This document shows, piece by piece, positions 42,930 through 51,542 of a DNA stretch of 64,000 nucleotides. Positions within the stretch are counted from its first letter, which is position 1, and each line of letters starts with the position of its first letter. The notes beneath the pieces were generated by a model. The model was given only the letters and a program-made list of their open reading frames with translations. It was not told where the DNA came from and made no database searches. Origin of the DNA: Thermohalobaculum sp050330995 (GTDB lineage Bacteria > Pseudomonadota > Alphaproteobacteria > Rhodobacterales > Rhodobacteraceae); contig JBHJHI010000057.1 of NCBI GenBank assembly GCA_050330995.1, positions 8,005-72,004 of the forward strand. The letters run 5' to 3'. A program made the position numbers and the translations under genes.

Positions 42930-45512
42930 ATGCAGAAACGCCCCGCGGCCACCGCGAGGCCGGGGGCGCTCGACCGCGGGACCGCCGCGCTCGCCCGGGC
43001 GGCCTGGCGCGCGCCGCGCCTCGCGCTCGGCCTCCTCGCCGCGCTGGCGCTGCTCGCCGCCCTCGCGGCGACGCGGCTCGGCATCGACACCGACAGCAGC
43101 CGGATGCTCGACCCCGGACTGCCCTTCCAGGAGCGCGCGCAGGCGATCAACGCCGCCTTCCCCGCGATCAAGAACACGCTCCTGGTGGTGCTGCGCGGCG
43201 AGCACGCCGACGCCGTCGACGCCGCGACCGCGCGCCTGGCCGCGGCGATCGAGGGGCGCGAGGCGATAGAGAGCGTGTTCGCGCCGTCCGCGAACGACTT
43301 CCTGATCGCGCACGGGCTCCTCTACGAGGATCTCGCCACCGTCGAGGACCGGCTCGACCGGCTGGCGCAGTCCTCGAACCTGCTCGCGGAGCTTCGCGCG
43401 AACCGCGACCTCGAAGGCTTCCTGACCGCGCTCGACCGCGCGCTGGTCCTGATCGACGGCGCCGGTGCCGACGTCGCCGAGCTGGGGCCGCTGATGGCCG
43501 AGGCGGCGCGGAGCGTCGAGGCCGCTGCCGAGGGCCGCGCCCGCCCGCTCGACTGGTCCGGCGTGGTCGGCGAGGCGGGGCAGGGGCTCACCACCCGCGT
43601 GATCACCGTCGAGCCGGTGCTGGACTACACCAGGCTCAACCCCGCCCGCGCGGCGATGGAGGCGGTCGAGGCCGAGATCGCGGCGCTGCCCGAGGACGCG
43701 ACCGCGCTGGTCGAGATCGGCGTCACCGGCGACCCGGCGCTCAGGGCCGAGGAGCTGGAGAGCGTCACCGCCACGCTGCCGCTCTCGCTCGGGCTGTCAC
43801 TGGTGCTGGTGGCGGCGATCCTCTGGCTCGCGCTCGGCCGGGTCGCGCGCGTCGCCGCGGCCCTCGGCGTGGTGCTGGTGACGCTGGTGCTGACGACCGG
43901 CTTCGCGGCGCTCGCGGTCGGGGCGCTCAACCTGATCTCGGTCGCCTTCGTGGTGCTGATGGTCGGGCTCGGCGTCGATTTCGCGATCCACCTGCTGCTC
44001 CATCTCGACGAGGACGCGGGCCGCGGCCTCGGCCCAGCCGCCGCGCTCGACGCGACCACGGGCAGCATCGGCGCGGCGCTCGCGCTTTCGGCGGCGACCA
44101 CCGCGCTCGCCTTCCTCGCCTTCGCCACCACCGATTTCGTCGGCATGGCCCAGCTCGGGCTGATCGGCGCGGCCGGGGTCCTCCTGGCGCTTCTGGTGGC
44201 GCTGACGCTGATCCCGGCGCTCGCGGCGCTGTTCCCCGGCCTCCTGCGCGGCGCGGGACCCCTCGCGGTCCCCCGGCTCGGGCCTCGCGCGGCGCGGGCG
44301 GGGGCGGGGCTCGCGCTCCTCGTCGGGCTCGGCGCGCTCGTCGCGGCGCCTGCGGCGCGGTTCGACGCCGATCCGATGGCGTTGCGCGATGCCGACGCGC
44401 GCGCGGTCACGGTCTACGGCTGGCTGACCGAGGACCCGGTGCTGGCGCCCCTGCGCCTCAGCGTCCTGGCCGAGAGCCGCGAGACGGCCGCCGCCGTGGA
44501 CGAGGCGGCCGAGGCGCTGGCGCCGGTCGCGCGCGCGGTCCGGCTCGACGATCTCGTGCCCGACGACCAGCTCGCCAAGCTCGACGCGATCGACTTCGCC
44601 TACCCGTCGATCGAGTACGCGCTTGAGGGGGAGCCGGTCGCGCTCGCCGAGCCGCCGGAGGGCGACATCGCCGACCGGCGCGACACGCTCGACGTGGACG
44701 GCGCGCGGGCGCTGGCCGCGGCGCTCCGGGACTGGCGCGAGGCGGCGGGCGGGCTCGACGAGGCCGCGCTCGGGGACGCGCTGTTTCGCTTCTTCCCGAT
44801 GCTGCTCGACCGCCTCGCGCTCCAGCTCGATGCGGGCGAGGTGACGGTGGACGACCTGCCCGAGCCGCTGGCCGAGCGCTACCGGACCGAAGACGGGCTC
44901 CTGCGCGTCGAGATCGCCGCGACGGGCGATCTGACCGACCCCGAGACGCGGCGCGCCTTCGTCGAGGCGGTCGAGGGCGCGATCCCGGAGGCCGGCGGGC
45001 CACCCGCGCAGATCGTCGGCGCCGCGGACTCGGTCGCGGGGGCAGTGACGCAGGCGCTCGCCCTCGCCGCGCTCGCGGTCGTCGTGCTCGGCTGGATCGT
45101 GCTGCGCTCGGGGCTCGCCGTGGCGGCGGTGCTGGTGCCCCTCGCGCTCGCGGGCGTCGTCACCATGGCCGCGAGCGCGCTCCTCGGCGTGCCGTTCAAC
45201 TACGCCAACGTGATCGTGCTGCCGCTGATGATCGGCATCGGCGTCGACGCCGGCATCCACCTCGCCGTGCGCGCCGGGCAGCACGGCGCGGGCGGCGTGT
45301 TCGCGACCTCGACGCCGCGCGCGGCGCTCGCGAGCGCGCTCACCACCATCGCCGCCTTCGGCACGCTGGCGCTCTCGGACCATCGCGGCACCGCGAGCAT
45401 GGGCATCATGCTGGTCGTCGCGCTGGTCGCGAGCCTTACCATGACCTTCGCCCTCACCCCGGTCATCGCCCAGTGGCGGGGCCGCGTCCGACAGACGGAG
45501 ACCGTTCGATGA
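42930..45512 (+). CDS. hpnN: Hopanoid RND transporter HpnN
   Basis: The 860-residue protein has about 12 TM segments in two halves, with large periplasmic loops, as in MMPL/RND transporters. Each half begins with the TM pattern: LALGLLAALALLAAL near the start, VLMVGLGVDFAIHLLLHLDE in the first half and VIVLPLMIGIGVDAGIHLAVR in the second. HpnN moves hopanoids to the outer membrane. The ATG at 42930 has GGGGGAG upstream. The stop overlaps the ATG of the MlaC-like hpnM (ATGA). Confidence 0.92.
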   Translation: MQKRPAATARPGALDRGTAALARAAWRAPRLALGLLAALALLAALAATRLGIDTDSSRMLDPGLPFQERAQAINAAFPAIKNTLLVVLRGEHADAVDAATARLAAAIEGREAIESVFAPSANDFLIAHGLLYEDLATVEDRLDRLAQSSNLLAELRANRDLEGFLTALDRALVLIDGAGADVAELGPLMAEAARSVEAAAEGRARPLDWSGVVGEAGQGLTTRVITVEPVLDYTRLNPARAAMEAVEAEIAALPEDATALVEIGVTGDPALRAEELESVTATLPLSLGLSLVLVAAILWLALGRVARVAAALGVVLVTLVLTTGFAALAVGALNLISVAFVVLMVGLGVDFAIHLLLHLDEDAGRGLGPAAALDATTGSIGAALALSAATTALAFLAFATTDFVGMAQLGLIGAAGVLLALLVALTLIPALAALFPGLLRGAGPLAVPRLGPRAARAGAGLALLVGLGALVAAPAARFDADPMALRDADARAVTVYGWLTEDPVLAPLRLSVLAESRETAAAVDEAAEALAPVARAVRLDDLVPDDQLAKLDAIDFAYPSIEYALEGEPVALAEPPEGDIADRRDTLDVDGARALAAALRDWREAAGGLDEAALGDALFRFFPMLLDRLALQLDAGEVTVDDLPEPLAERYRTEDGLLRVEIAATGDLTDPETRRAFVEAVEGAIPEAGGPPAQIVGAADSVAGAVTQALALAALAVVVLGWIVLRSGLAVAAVLVPLALAGVVTMAASALLGVPFNYANVIVLPLMIGIGVDAGIHLAVRAGQHGAGGVFATSTPRAALASALTTIAAFGTLALSDHRGTASMGIMLVVALVASLTMTFALTPVIAQWRGRVRQTETVR

Positions 45513-46081
45513 CGACCCTCGCCCGCCTGAGCCTCGCCGCCGCCCTCGCGCTCGGCCCCCTCGCCGCGCCCGCCGCCGAGCCGGAGGCCGCCAAGGAGGC
45601 CGTGCGCGGCCTCGTCACCGAGGCGCACGAGGCGCTGAGCGGCGCCGGCGACGTCGATCGGCTGCGCGCGGCGATCGAGCGGGGCTTCGCGCTCGACCTC
45701 TGGGGGCGCTACCTGCTGACGGATGTCGAGGACCAGCTCTCCGAGGAGCAGAAGACGACGGTCGAGGGGCTGCTGCCGGGCTTTCTCGCCGATCTCTACC
45801 GCGACCAGTTCGCGCGCGGGCTCGACGAGCCGCCGAGCCTCGGCGAGGTCGAGGCCCTGCGCCGCGACGACGTGATGGTCGACGTCGTGTTCCCGCGTCC
45901 GGGCGGCAAGCGGCTGCCGACCGACATGCGGGTGCGCCCGATCGACGGCGAGCCCAAGGTGATCGACATCATGGTGGGCGGCGCCTCGTTCCTCAGGCTG
46001 AAGCGCGACGAGTTCGCCCAGATCGTGCGCGACGGCGGGCCCGACGCGCTGATCGCGCACCTGCGCGAGAACGGGGTCTGA
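45509..46081 (+). CDS. hpnM: MlaC/Ttg2D-like periplasmic protein HpnM
   Basis: The 190-residue protein has a Sec signal peptide (about residues 1-21, cut after APAA) and an MlaC-type core (FALDLWGRYLLTDVEDQLSE, FPRPGGKRLPTDMRVR, IMVGGASFLRLKRDEFAQIV). MlaC-like proteins carry lipids across the periplasm; in hopanoid clusters HpnM assists HpnN. It is coupled to hpnN by ATGA. It is followed by hpnH after 161 bases. Confidence 0.88.
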   Translation: MTTLARLSLAAALALGPLAAPAAEPEAAKEAVRGLVTEAHEALSGAGDVDRLRAAIERGFALDLWGRYLLTDVEDQLSEEQKTTVEGLLPGFLADLYRDQFARGLDEPPSLGEVEALRRDDVMVDVVFPRPGGKRLPTDMRVRPIDGEPKVIDIMVGGASFLRLKRDEFAQIVRDGGPDALIAHLRENGV

Positions 46082-46242
46082 CGGCGCCCGCCCCCCGCTT
46101 TCGGCGAGAAGGCAACACCGCACGGCCTCTCGCGCCGCCCCGGTGACGGAGCCCCCGTGACGCGGCGCGCACGATCGTTATGTGTCGCCGAAGCCCCCCT
46201 GCGCCGACGCCGCGCGCCGATATCACGTCAGGAGACGACCCC

Positions 46243-47367
46243 GTGGCCATCCCCTTCCGTCAGCAGATGCGCGTCGCGAGCTACATCCTCGGCCAGAAGC
46301 TGAGGGGCAACCGGCGCTACCCGCTCGTGCTGATGCTGGAGCCTCTGTTCAAGTGCAATCTCGCCTGTCCGGGCTGCGGCAAGATCGATTACCCCGAGCT
46401 GATCCTGCGCCGGCGTCTCAGCGCGCAGGAGTGCTGGGACGCGGCCGAGGAGTGCGGCGCGCCCATGGTCGCCATCCCCGGCGGCGAGCCGCTGATCCAC
46501 AAGGAGATCGGCGAGATCGTGCGCGGCCTGGTCGAGCGGCGCTTCTACGTCTCGCTCTGCACCAACGCGCTGCTTCTGGAGAAGAAGCTGCACCTGTTCG
46601 AGCCGTCGCCTTATCTGTTCTTCTCGGTCCATCTCGACGGCCTGAAGGAGCGCCACGACGAGGCGGTGGACCAGAAGGGCGTCTACGCGCGCGCGCTGAA
46701 GGCGATCAGAGCGGCGCAGGACAAGGGGTTCTCGGTCAACGTCAACGCCACGATCTTCGAGGGTCACCCGGCAGAGGAGCTGGCCGACTACCTCGACATG
46801 GCCACGTCCATGGGCGTCGGCATCTCGATCTCGCCGGGCTTCGCCTACGAGCGCGCGCCCGACCAGGAGCACTTTCTCAATCGCCGACGCACCAAGGAAT
46901 TTTTCCGCGACGTGTTCCGCATCGGCAAGGAGCGGGGCTCCAAGTGGTCGCTCAGCCACTCGCCCCTGTTCCTCGACTTCCTGCTCGGCAACCAGGAAAT
47001 GCGCTGCACGCCCTGGGGCATGCCGACGCGCAACGTGTTCGGCTGGCAGAAGCCCTGCTACCTGCTCGGCGAGGGCTACGCGCGGTCCTACCGCGAACTG
47101 ATCGAGACCACCGACTGGGACCTCTACGGCACCGGCAACTACGAGAAGTGCCACGACTGCATGGCCCACTGCGGCTACGAGCCGACCGCGGCCAACATCG
47201 CCTTCGCCAATCCCCTCAAGATGCTGAAGCTCGCGTTCACGGGCCTGCGCACCGAGGGGCCGATGGCCGAGGAGATCGATCTCTCGAACGCCCGCCCGGC
47301 CGAAGAGCACCACGAGCGGATCGTCGCCGAGGAGATGGCCAAGGCTCGGCGCATCGCCGCGGAGTGA
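46243..47367 (+). CDS. hpnH: Adenosyl-hopene synthesis radical SAM protein HpnH
   Basis: The 374-residue radical SAM enzyme attaches adenosine to hopene to begin the extended C35 side chain. CKCNLACPGC-like sequence FKCNLACPGC provides the Fe-S ligands Cys38, Cys42, Cys45. Additional marks are AIPGGEPLIHKEIGEI, SVHLDGLKERHD and a C-terminal Cys-rich part CHDCMAHCGYEP. The start is the GTG at 46243 behind GGAGACG; upstream in-frame ATGs lie in unconserved sequence. The gene ends the plus-strand hpnN-M-H set. A weak hairpin follows (47408-47440). Confidence 0.94.
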   Translation: MAIPFRQQMRVASYILGQKLRGNRRYPLVLMLEPLFKCNLACPGCGKIDYPELILRRRLSAQECWDAAEECGAPMVAIPGGEPLIHKEIGEIVRGLVERRFYVSLCTNALLLEKKLHLFEPSPYLFFSVHLDGLKERHDEAVDQKGVYARALKAIRAAQDKGFSVNVNATIFEGHPAEELADYLDMATSMGVGISISPGFAYERAPDQEHFLNRRRTKEFFRDVFRIGKERGSKWSLSHSPLFLDFLLGNQEMRCTPWGMPTRNVFGWQKPCYLLGEGYARSYRELIETTDWDLYGTGNYEKCHDCMAHCGYEPTAANIAFANPLKMLKLAFTGLRTEGPMAEEIDLSNARPAEEHHERIVAEEMAKARRIAAE

Positions 47368-47727
47368 GAGGCGTCATCCGAGCGATCGTCCGCGCTGCGG
47401 CATAGGGAGCGGCCCGCCTTCCGGGAAAGGCGCTGCCGCTCTCTCCAGTGCCCTCAAGTAAAGTTATCTACAACTCAAATTAGAGATCTCAAGTAACTGC
47501 GCAACTTTAGCAGGAAAGTTGCGAAATAGAGGATTTTTTCTGATTTATCGGGAACCGGTCGAACCGCTTTCGGTTACCGGTCCGTCGACACACGAAGTGG
47601 ATCTCGTGCTTCGGCGGTATGAGGACTGGTAGAACCGAAATGGCTGGACTCTTGAGCCGGGGGCGGATCTGCCGACCGATCGGGTAGGGTGTATGTTCCA
47701 GTCGTTTTATCCAGAGGGAAGACGGTA
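47368..47727 (+). promoter_or_regulatory. AT-rich leader with repeats upstream of the VPLPA-CTERM gene
   Basis: From about 47450 to 47560 the DNA is strikingly AT-rich for this genome. It holds the direct repeat CTCAAGTAA at 47453-47461 and 47489-47497 (36 bases apart), the perfect hairpin CGCAACTTT-AGCAGG-AAAGTTGCG at 47501-47524, a T-run at 47535-47540, and a stem-loop of ACCGGT and AACCG/CGGTT at 47555-47582. The first part also contains the hpnH-end hairpin (47408-47440). It probably includes the promoter and control sites of the gene at 47728. A foreign origin is also possible. Confidence 0.6.
47408..47440 (+). terminator. Imperfect hairpin after hpnH
   Basis: AGCGGC and GCCGCT pair around an inner GCCTT/AAGGC stem with loop CCGGGA, 40 bases after the hpnH stop. 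A short CTCTCC tail follows. It is a weak terminator candidate. Confidence 0.4.
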
Positions 47728-48273
47728 ATGAAGCAACTTCTTCTTGGTTTTGTGATCACGACCGCGCTGGGGTGGCAGGCCTCGGCGGCACCGATCTCGC
47801 CCGGTGGTATGCTGGACACGTCGGACTTCACGCCGCCGGCAGGCACCTTCGACGGGGCGCTCGATCCGGGCGAGAGCTTCACGTTCCTGATCGAGCCGAC
47901 CGAAATGCTGATCTTCGACGGCTCGGTCGCCGGCACCGGCGACCGCAGCGACCTCGACCTCGTCGAGATCACCGTCAACGGCAATCCGACCTCGATGTTC
48001 GAGACGATCGAGGCCGACGACCCCGACCCGGTCACGATGCTCGATCCGGGCACCGGCACCGGCTCGTTCCTGATCGAGCAGTTCATGGCCGACGGGAACT
48101 TCGGCATCGTGGTCGCGCTGCCGTCCGGTGCGACCGATCCCGTGTCCATCGCGTTCTCGGGCGAGGGGAGCGCTATCTCGCCGGTCCCGCTGCCGGCCGC
48201 GGCGTGGTTCCTGATCAGCGGCATCGCGGGGCTCGGTGCGATGCGCTATCGCCAGCGCGCGACGCAGGCCTGA
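47728..48273 (+). CDS. VPLPA-CTERM sorted secreted protein
   Basis: The 181-residue protein has a Sec signal peptide (MKQLLLGFVITTALGWQASA, cut after ASA at 20) and a C-terminal sorting signal: VPLPAAAWFLISGIAGLG (153-170), then basic RYRQRA. This is the VPLPA-CTERM variant of PEP-CTERM, which a dedicated exosortase recognises. The middle is acidic, Ser/Thr/Gly-rich and likely beta-structured (LIEPTEMLIFDGSVAGTGD). No exosortase is visible nearby. The ATG at 47728 follows GAGGGAAG. Its leader is unusually AT-rich. Confidence 0.9.
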   Translation: MKQLLLGFVITTALGWQASAAPISPGGMLDTSDFTPPAGTFDGALDPGESFTFLIEPTEMLIFDGSVAGTGDRSDLDLVEITVNGNPTSMFETIEADDPDPVTMLDPGTGTGSFLIEQFMADGNFGIVVALPSGATDPVSIAFSGEGSAISPVPLPAAAWFLISGIAGLGAMRYRQRATQA

Positions 48274-48422
48274 CACCTGCCTACGGGGGGCGGCCCCGCG
48301 TCGCCCTCACGCAATGTTTCAGCGCCTTGTGCCCCGCCGCCTCGTCTGACGACATGATGGCGACGCGACGCCGACAGATGGGCGGGCCCGGCCCGTCCGA
48401 ACCCGAAGACGGGAGAGCCCCC

Positions 48423-48710
48423 ATGAAGCTCACCGACACCCAGATCGCCACCGCCCGCGACGCCTTCGGCGCGGAGCCGCTCGAAGCCGAGCACCCGGTC
48501 GTGCCTCAGCTCACCGAGGCCTTCGGCGACCACACCATCTACGTCGACCAGAACGGCCTTCTGGTGTTCCTCGACCCCGAGACCGAGCTGCAGGAGATCG
48601 CCGGCCAGCCGAAGCTCGTGCTGATCGCGGCCTGGACCGACGAGAACAAGAACGCGCTCGGCAAGGTCGAGCCGGTCGACACCGGCATGACGCTGCCCGA
48701 GGCGGCGTGA
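48423..48710 (+). CDS. Small acidic hypothetical protein
   Basis: The 95-residue protein is acidic and soluble. It starts at the ATG at 48423 preceded by GGGAGAG. Two small beta-like halves (HTIYVDQNGLLVFLDP, PKLVLIAAWTDE) suggest a compact fold. No family is recognised. A strong intrinsic terminator follows at 48743-48770, consistent with a single-gene transcript. It sits between the VPLPA-CTERM gene and hpnG. Confidence 0.75.
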   Translation: MKLTDTQIATARDAFGAEPLEAEHPVVPQLTEAFGDHTIYVDQNGLLVFLDPETELQEIAGQPKLVLIAAWTDENKNALGKVEPVDTGMTLPEAA

Positions 48711-48742
48711 TCCGACGCTCCATCGGGAGCCCGCCGACGACG

Positions 48743-48770
48743 AGCCCCGGCCCCTGTGCCGGGGCTTTCT
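48743..48770 (+). terminator. Intrinsic terminator
   Basis: AGCCCCGGC, loop CCCTGT, GCCGGGGCT form a perfect 9-bp stem followed by TTCTCG, 32 bases after the small gene's stop. It may also act for the convergent hpnG transcript. Confidence 0.8.
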
Positions 48771-48795
48771 CGTTCGGCAACCGCGGGTAGGCGCC

Positions 48796-49530
48796 TCAGG
48801 GACGCTCGTCGAGCAGGGCGACCAGCGCCGGTGCCGCGCGCGCGAGCGCGGCGAGGGCACGGCGGCTGTCGCGACCGGCGCGCAGCAGCGCCGGCAGATC
48901 GCCCGGGCGATGCACGAGGCCCGTGAGCACACGGCCGATCCGAGGCCGGCCGTCGGCGCCGACAGCCTCGGCGGCGAGCCGGGGCAGGGCGGTCGCCGCC
49001 TCGTCGCCGATCACGCGGAGCACGCCCGCGCGAGCCCCGCATGCCGCGGCCGCCCGTGCGACGGCGTGGCTCTCCATGTCGACCGCCACGGCGTCGTGCC
49101 GGGCCGCGAGGGCGCGCTTCTCCCCCGGCCCGGCCGCGACGCGGTCGAGGCCGAGCAGCCGGCCCGACGCCACGCCCCCGCCGAGCCGCGCGCGCAGCCG
49201 TGCCCCTACCTGCGGGTCGAGCGCGACGGCCACGGCGTCCTCGCCGACGACGACGTCCGGCACCACGAGCGTCCCGGTCGCGAGCGCCGGGTCGAGCCCG
49301 CCCGCGAGACCGACGCTCAGGATCAGCGGACACCCGGACGCCGCCATCGCCGCCGCCGCCTCGGCCGCCCGCGCCGCGCTCGCGCCGCTGACGGCGACGC
49401 GGACGCTAGGGCCGCCCGGCACGCCGAGCGCATCCCGTTCCATCGCGAGGCCGCAGACGATGCCGAGCCGGAGCGCTCCGGACGCCGGGCCGGGGCGGAG
49501 CGCGCCCTGTTCCTCGGCCGCGGACGCCAC
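48796..49530 (-). CDS. hpnG: Hopanoid-associated nucleoside phosphorylase HpnG
   Basis: The 244-residue protein belongs to the purine-nucleoside/MTA phosphorylase superfamily. HpnG removes adenine from adenosylhopane to give (phospho)ribosylhopane. It has the SVGLAGGLDPALATGTLVV motif and the VDMESHAVARAAA motif (Glu-Ser for ribose binding). The start is taken as the GTG at 49530, eight bases after the shc stop, with a GAGG near; the long open frame upstream is a shadow of shc. It ends the hpnC-D-E-shc-G operon. Confidence 0.88.
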   Translation of the reverse strand: MASAAEEQGALRPGPASGALRLGIVCGLAMERDALGVPGGPSVRVAVSGASAARAAEAAAAMAASGCPLILSVGLAGGLDPALATGTLVVPDVVVGEDAVAVALDPQVGARLRARLGGGVASGRLLGLDRVAAGPGEKRALAARHDAVAVDMESHAVARAAAACGARAGVLRVIGDEAATALPRLAAEAVGADGRPRIGRVLTGLVHRPGDLPALLRAGRDSRRALAALARAAPALVALLDERP

Positions 49531-49538
49531 GGCGGGCC

Positions 49539-51542
49539 TCAGATCCCCCAGCCGACCTCGCGGTCGTTCGAGGCCATGAGCTTCTCGTAGCGCCCCATCG
49601 CCCAGAGCGGGAAGAACGCCGCGTAGCCATGGTACTTGAGGTAGAACACCTTGGGAAAGCCGGTGCCGGTGAAGTGCGGCTCGTGCCAGCGCGGCCCCGA
49701 GCCCTCGCGCGGTGCGGTCGCGAGCCAGTCGATGCCGCGCCGCGTCGCGGCGTCCTCGACCTCGCCGGCCGACATCAGCCCGAGCAGCGCCCAGGCGGTC
49801 TGCGACGGCGTCGAGGCCTGATCGAAGCCCTCGCCCACGCCCTCGTAGCTCTCGAGCCCCTCGCCCCAGCCGCCGTCCGGGCGCTGGTGGGCCTTCAGCC
49901 ACGCGACCGCGCGGCGGACGTACGGCGCCTGCATGTCCTCGCCCGCGCCCTTGAGCGCGACCAGCGCCGACCAGGTGCCATAGACGTAGTTCGCGCCCCA
50001 GCGGCCGTACCACGAGCCGTCGGGCTCCTGCTCGGCGCGGATGAAGTCGATGCCGCGGCGGATGTTGTCGGCGTAGGTGACCGGGTCGATCTGCGCGAGC
50101 GCGCCGACGCAGCGCGCGGTGACGTCGACCGTCGGCGGGTCGAGCAGCGCGCCGTGGTCGGCGAAGGGGATCGAATTCAGGTAGTAGTGCTCGTTCTCCG
50201 GGTCGAAGGCGCCCCAGCCGCCCGAGCGCGACTGCATCCCCGCGAGCCACTCGCAGCCGCGCTCGATGTTGAGCGCGTAGCGCTCGGGGTCGCAGCGATG
50301 CATCGCCATCACCACCACGGCGCTGTCGTCCACGTCCGGGTAATCGGGGTTCTCGTACTGGAAGGCCCAGCCGCCCGGCCGCAGGCCGGGGCGGCGCACC
50401 GCCCAGTCGCCGACGTGGTCGAGGATCTGCTTGTCGGCCAGCCAGTCGAGCATGTGGCGAAGCCGCGGGTCCTCGCGCTCGCCGGCCTCCATCATCGCGT
50501 GCGCGGCGAGCGCGCTGTCCCAGACCGGCGAGAGGCAGGGCTGGAAGTAGAGCTGCTCGCCGCGCTCGGTCATCAGCTTCTCGACCGCCCCGCGCGCCGT
50601 CAGCATCTCGGGGCTGTCGTCGGCGTAGCCGAGCACGCGCAGCGCCATCACCGCGTTCGCCATCGCCGGGTAGATCGCGCCGAGCCCGTCGTCGCCGTTG
50701 AGGCGCGCGAGGGTGAACGCCTCCGCCTTGCGGATCGCGCGCTCGCGCGTGCCGCGCGGGAAGAACGGCTCGGCGTGCTGGAGCGCGCGGTCGAGAAGGA
50801 GGAACATCTCGCCGATGCGCGAGCCCGTCGGGTTGATCTGCCAGACGCGCTGCGCCTCGGGCGCCACCGTGAACAGCTCGCGGATGGTGCGCCCCGTGGG
50901 GTTCTGGGCCTTCGCGCGCTTGGCGTAGAGGATCAGGAGCGGCGTCAGCACCGTGCGCGACCAGTAGGCGATCTTCGACATGTGGAACGGGAACCATTCC
51001 GGCATGAGGATCGCCTCGACCGGGATGCAGGGCATGCCCCGCCACGGGATCTCGCGGTAGAGCGCCATCATGATGCGCGTGAAGACGTTGGCCTTGGCCG
51101 CGCCGCCCTGGCGCAGGATCCAGCGCCGGGCGCGCGCCATGTGCTCGGCGTCCGGGTCGTCGCCGATCAGCTTCAGCGCCCAGTAGCCCTTCACGCTCGC
51201 CGAGACGTTGCCGCGGCCCTCGTGGAACAGGGGCCACGAGCCGTCGGCGTTCTGCACCGAGCGGATGTACTTGGCGATGCGCGCCTCGCGGGGCGCGTCG
51301 ATCTCGCCGAGGAAGTGGCGCAGCAGCACGTACTCGGCCGGGATGGTGCAATCGGCCTCCAGCTCGAACACGAGGTGGCCGTCGCCCTTCTGCATCGCCC
51401 AGAGCTTGTCGGACTGGCGCTCGATCAGCCGCAGACGGCTCTGGCGCTCGTCGCGCTCGCTCGGGGTCGCGCCGAAGGGGTCCGGTCCCGGCACGGCCTC
51501 CGCGCCTTCGAGATCCCAGTCGGCTCCGGCCGTTCTCTTCAT
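49539..51542 (-). CDS. shc: Squalene-hopene cyclase
   Basis: Shc (667 residues) cyclises squalene to the pentacyclic hopene/hopanol in the inner membrane. The catalytic DVDD motif lies at 403-406 (YPDVDDSAVVV). QW repeats such as GGWGAFDPENEHYY, PDGSWYGRWG and PDGGWGEGLESY are visible, as is GYAAFFPLWAMG near the end. It overlaps the hpnE stop by four bases. Length is normal for the family. It lies in the hpnC-D-E-shc-G operon, giving a continuous squalene-to-hopanoid route. Confidence 0.97.
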   Translation of the reverse strand: MKRTAGADWDLEGAEAVPGPDPFGATPSERDERQSRLRLIERQSDKLWAMQKGDGHLVFELEADCTIPAEYVLLRHFLGEIDAPREARIAKYIRSVQNADGSWPLFHEGRGNVSASVKGYWALKLIGDDPDAEHMARARRWILRQGGAAKANVFTRIMMALYREIPWRGMPCIPVEAILMPEWFPFHMSKIAYWSRTVLTPLLILYAKRAKAQNPTGRTIRELFTVAPEAQRVWQINPTGSRIGEMFLLLDRALQHAEPFFPRGTRERAIRKAEAFTLARLNGDDGLGAIYPAMANAVMALRVLGYADDSPEMLTARGAVEKLMTERGEQLYFQPCLSPVWDSALAAHAMMEAGEREDPRLRHMLDWLADKQILDHVGDWAVRRPGLRPGGWAFQYENPDYPDVDDSAVVVMAMHRCDPERYALNIERGCEWLAGMQSRSGGWGAFDPENEHYYLNSIPFADHGALLDPPTVDVTARCVGALAQIDPVTYADNIRRGIDFIRAEQEPDGSWYGRWGANYVYGTWSALVALKGAGEDMQAPYVRRAVAWLKAHQRPDGGWGEGLESYEGVGEGFDQASTPSQTAWALLGLMSAGEVEDAATRRGIDWLATAPREGSGPRWHEPHFTGTGFPKVFYLKYHGYAAFFPLWAMGRYEKLMASNDREVGWGI

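Noticed and set aside
47453..47582. CRISPR-like or phage attachment repeats in the AT-rich leader
   Set aside because: Only two short direct repeats occur, without regular spacers, cas genes or an integrase.
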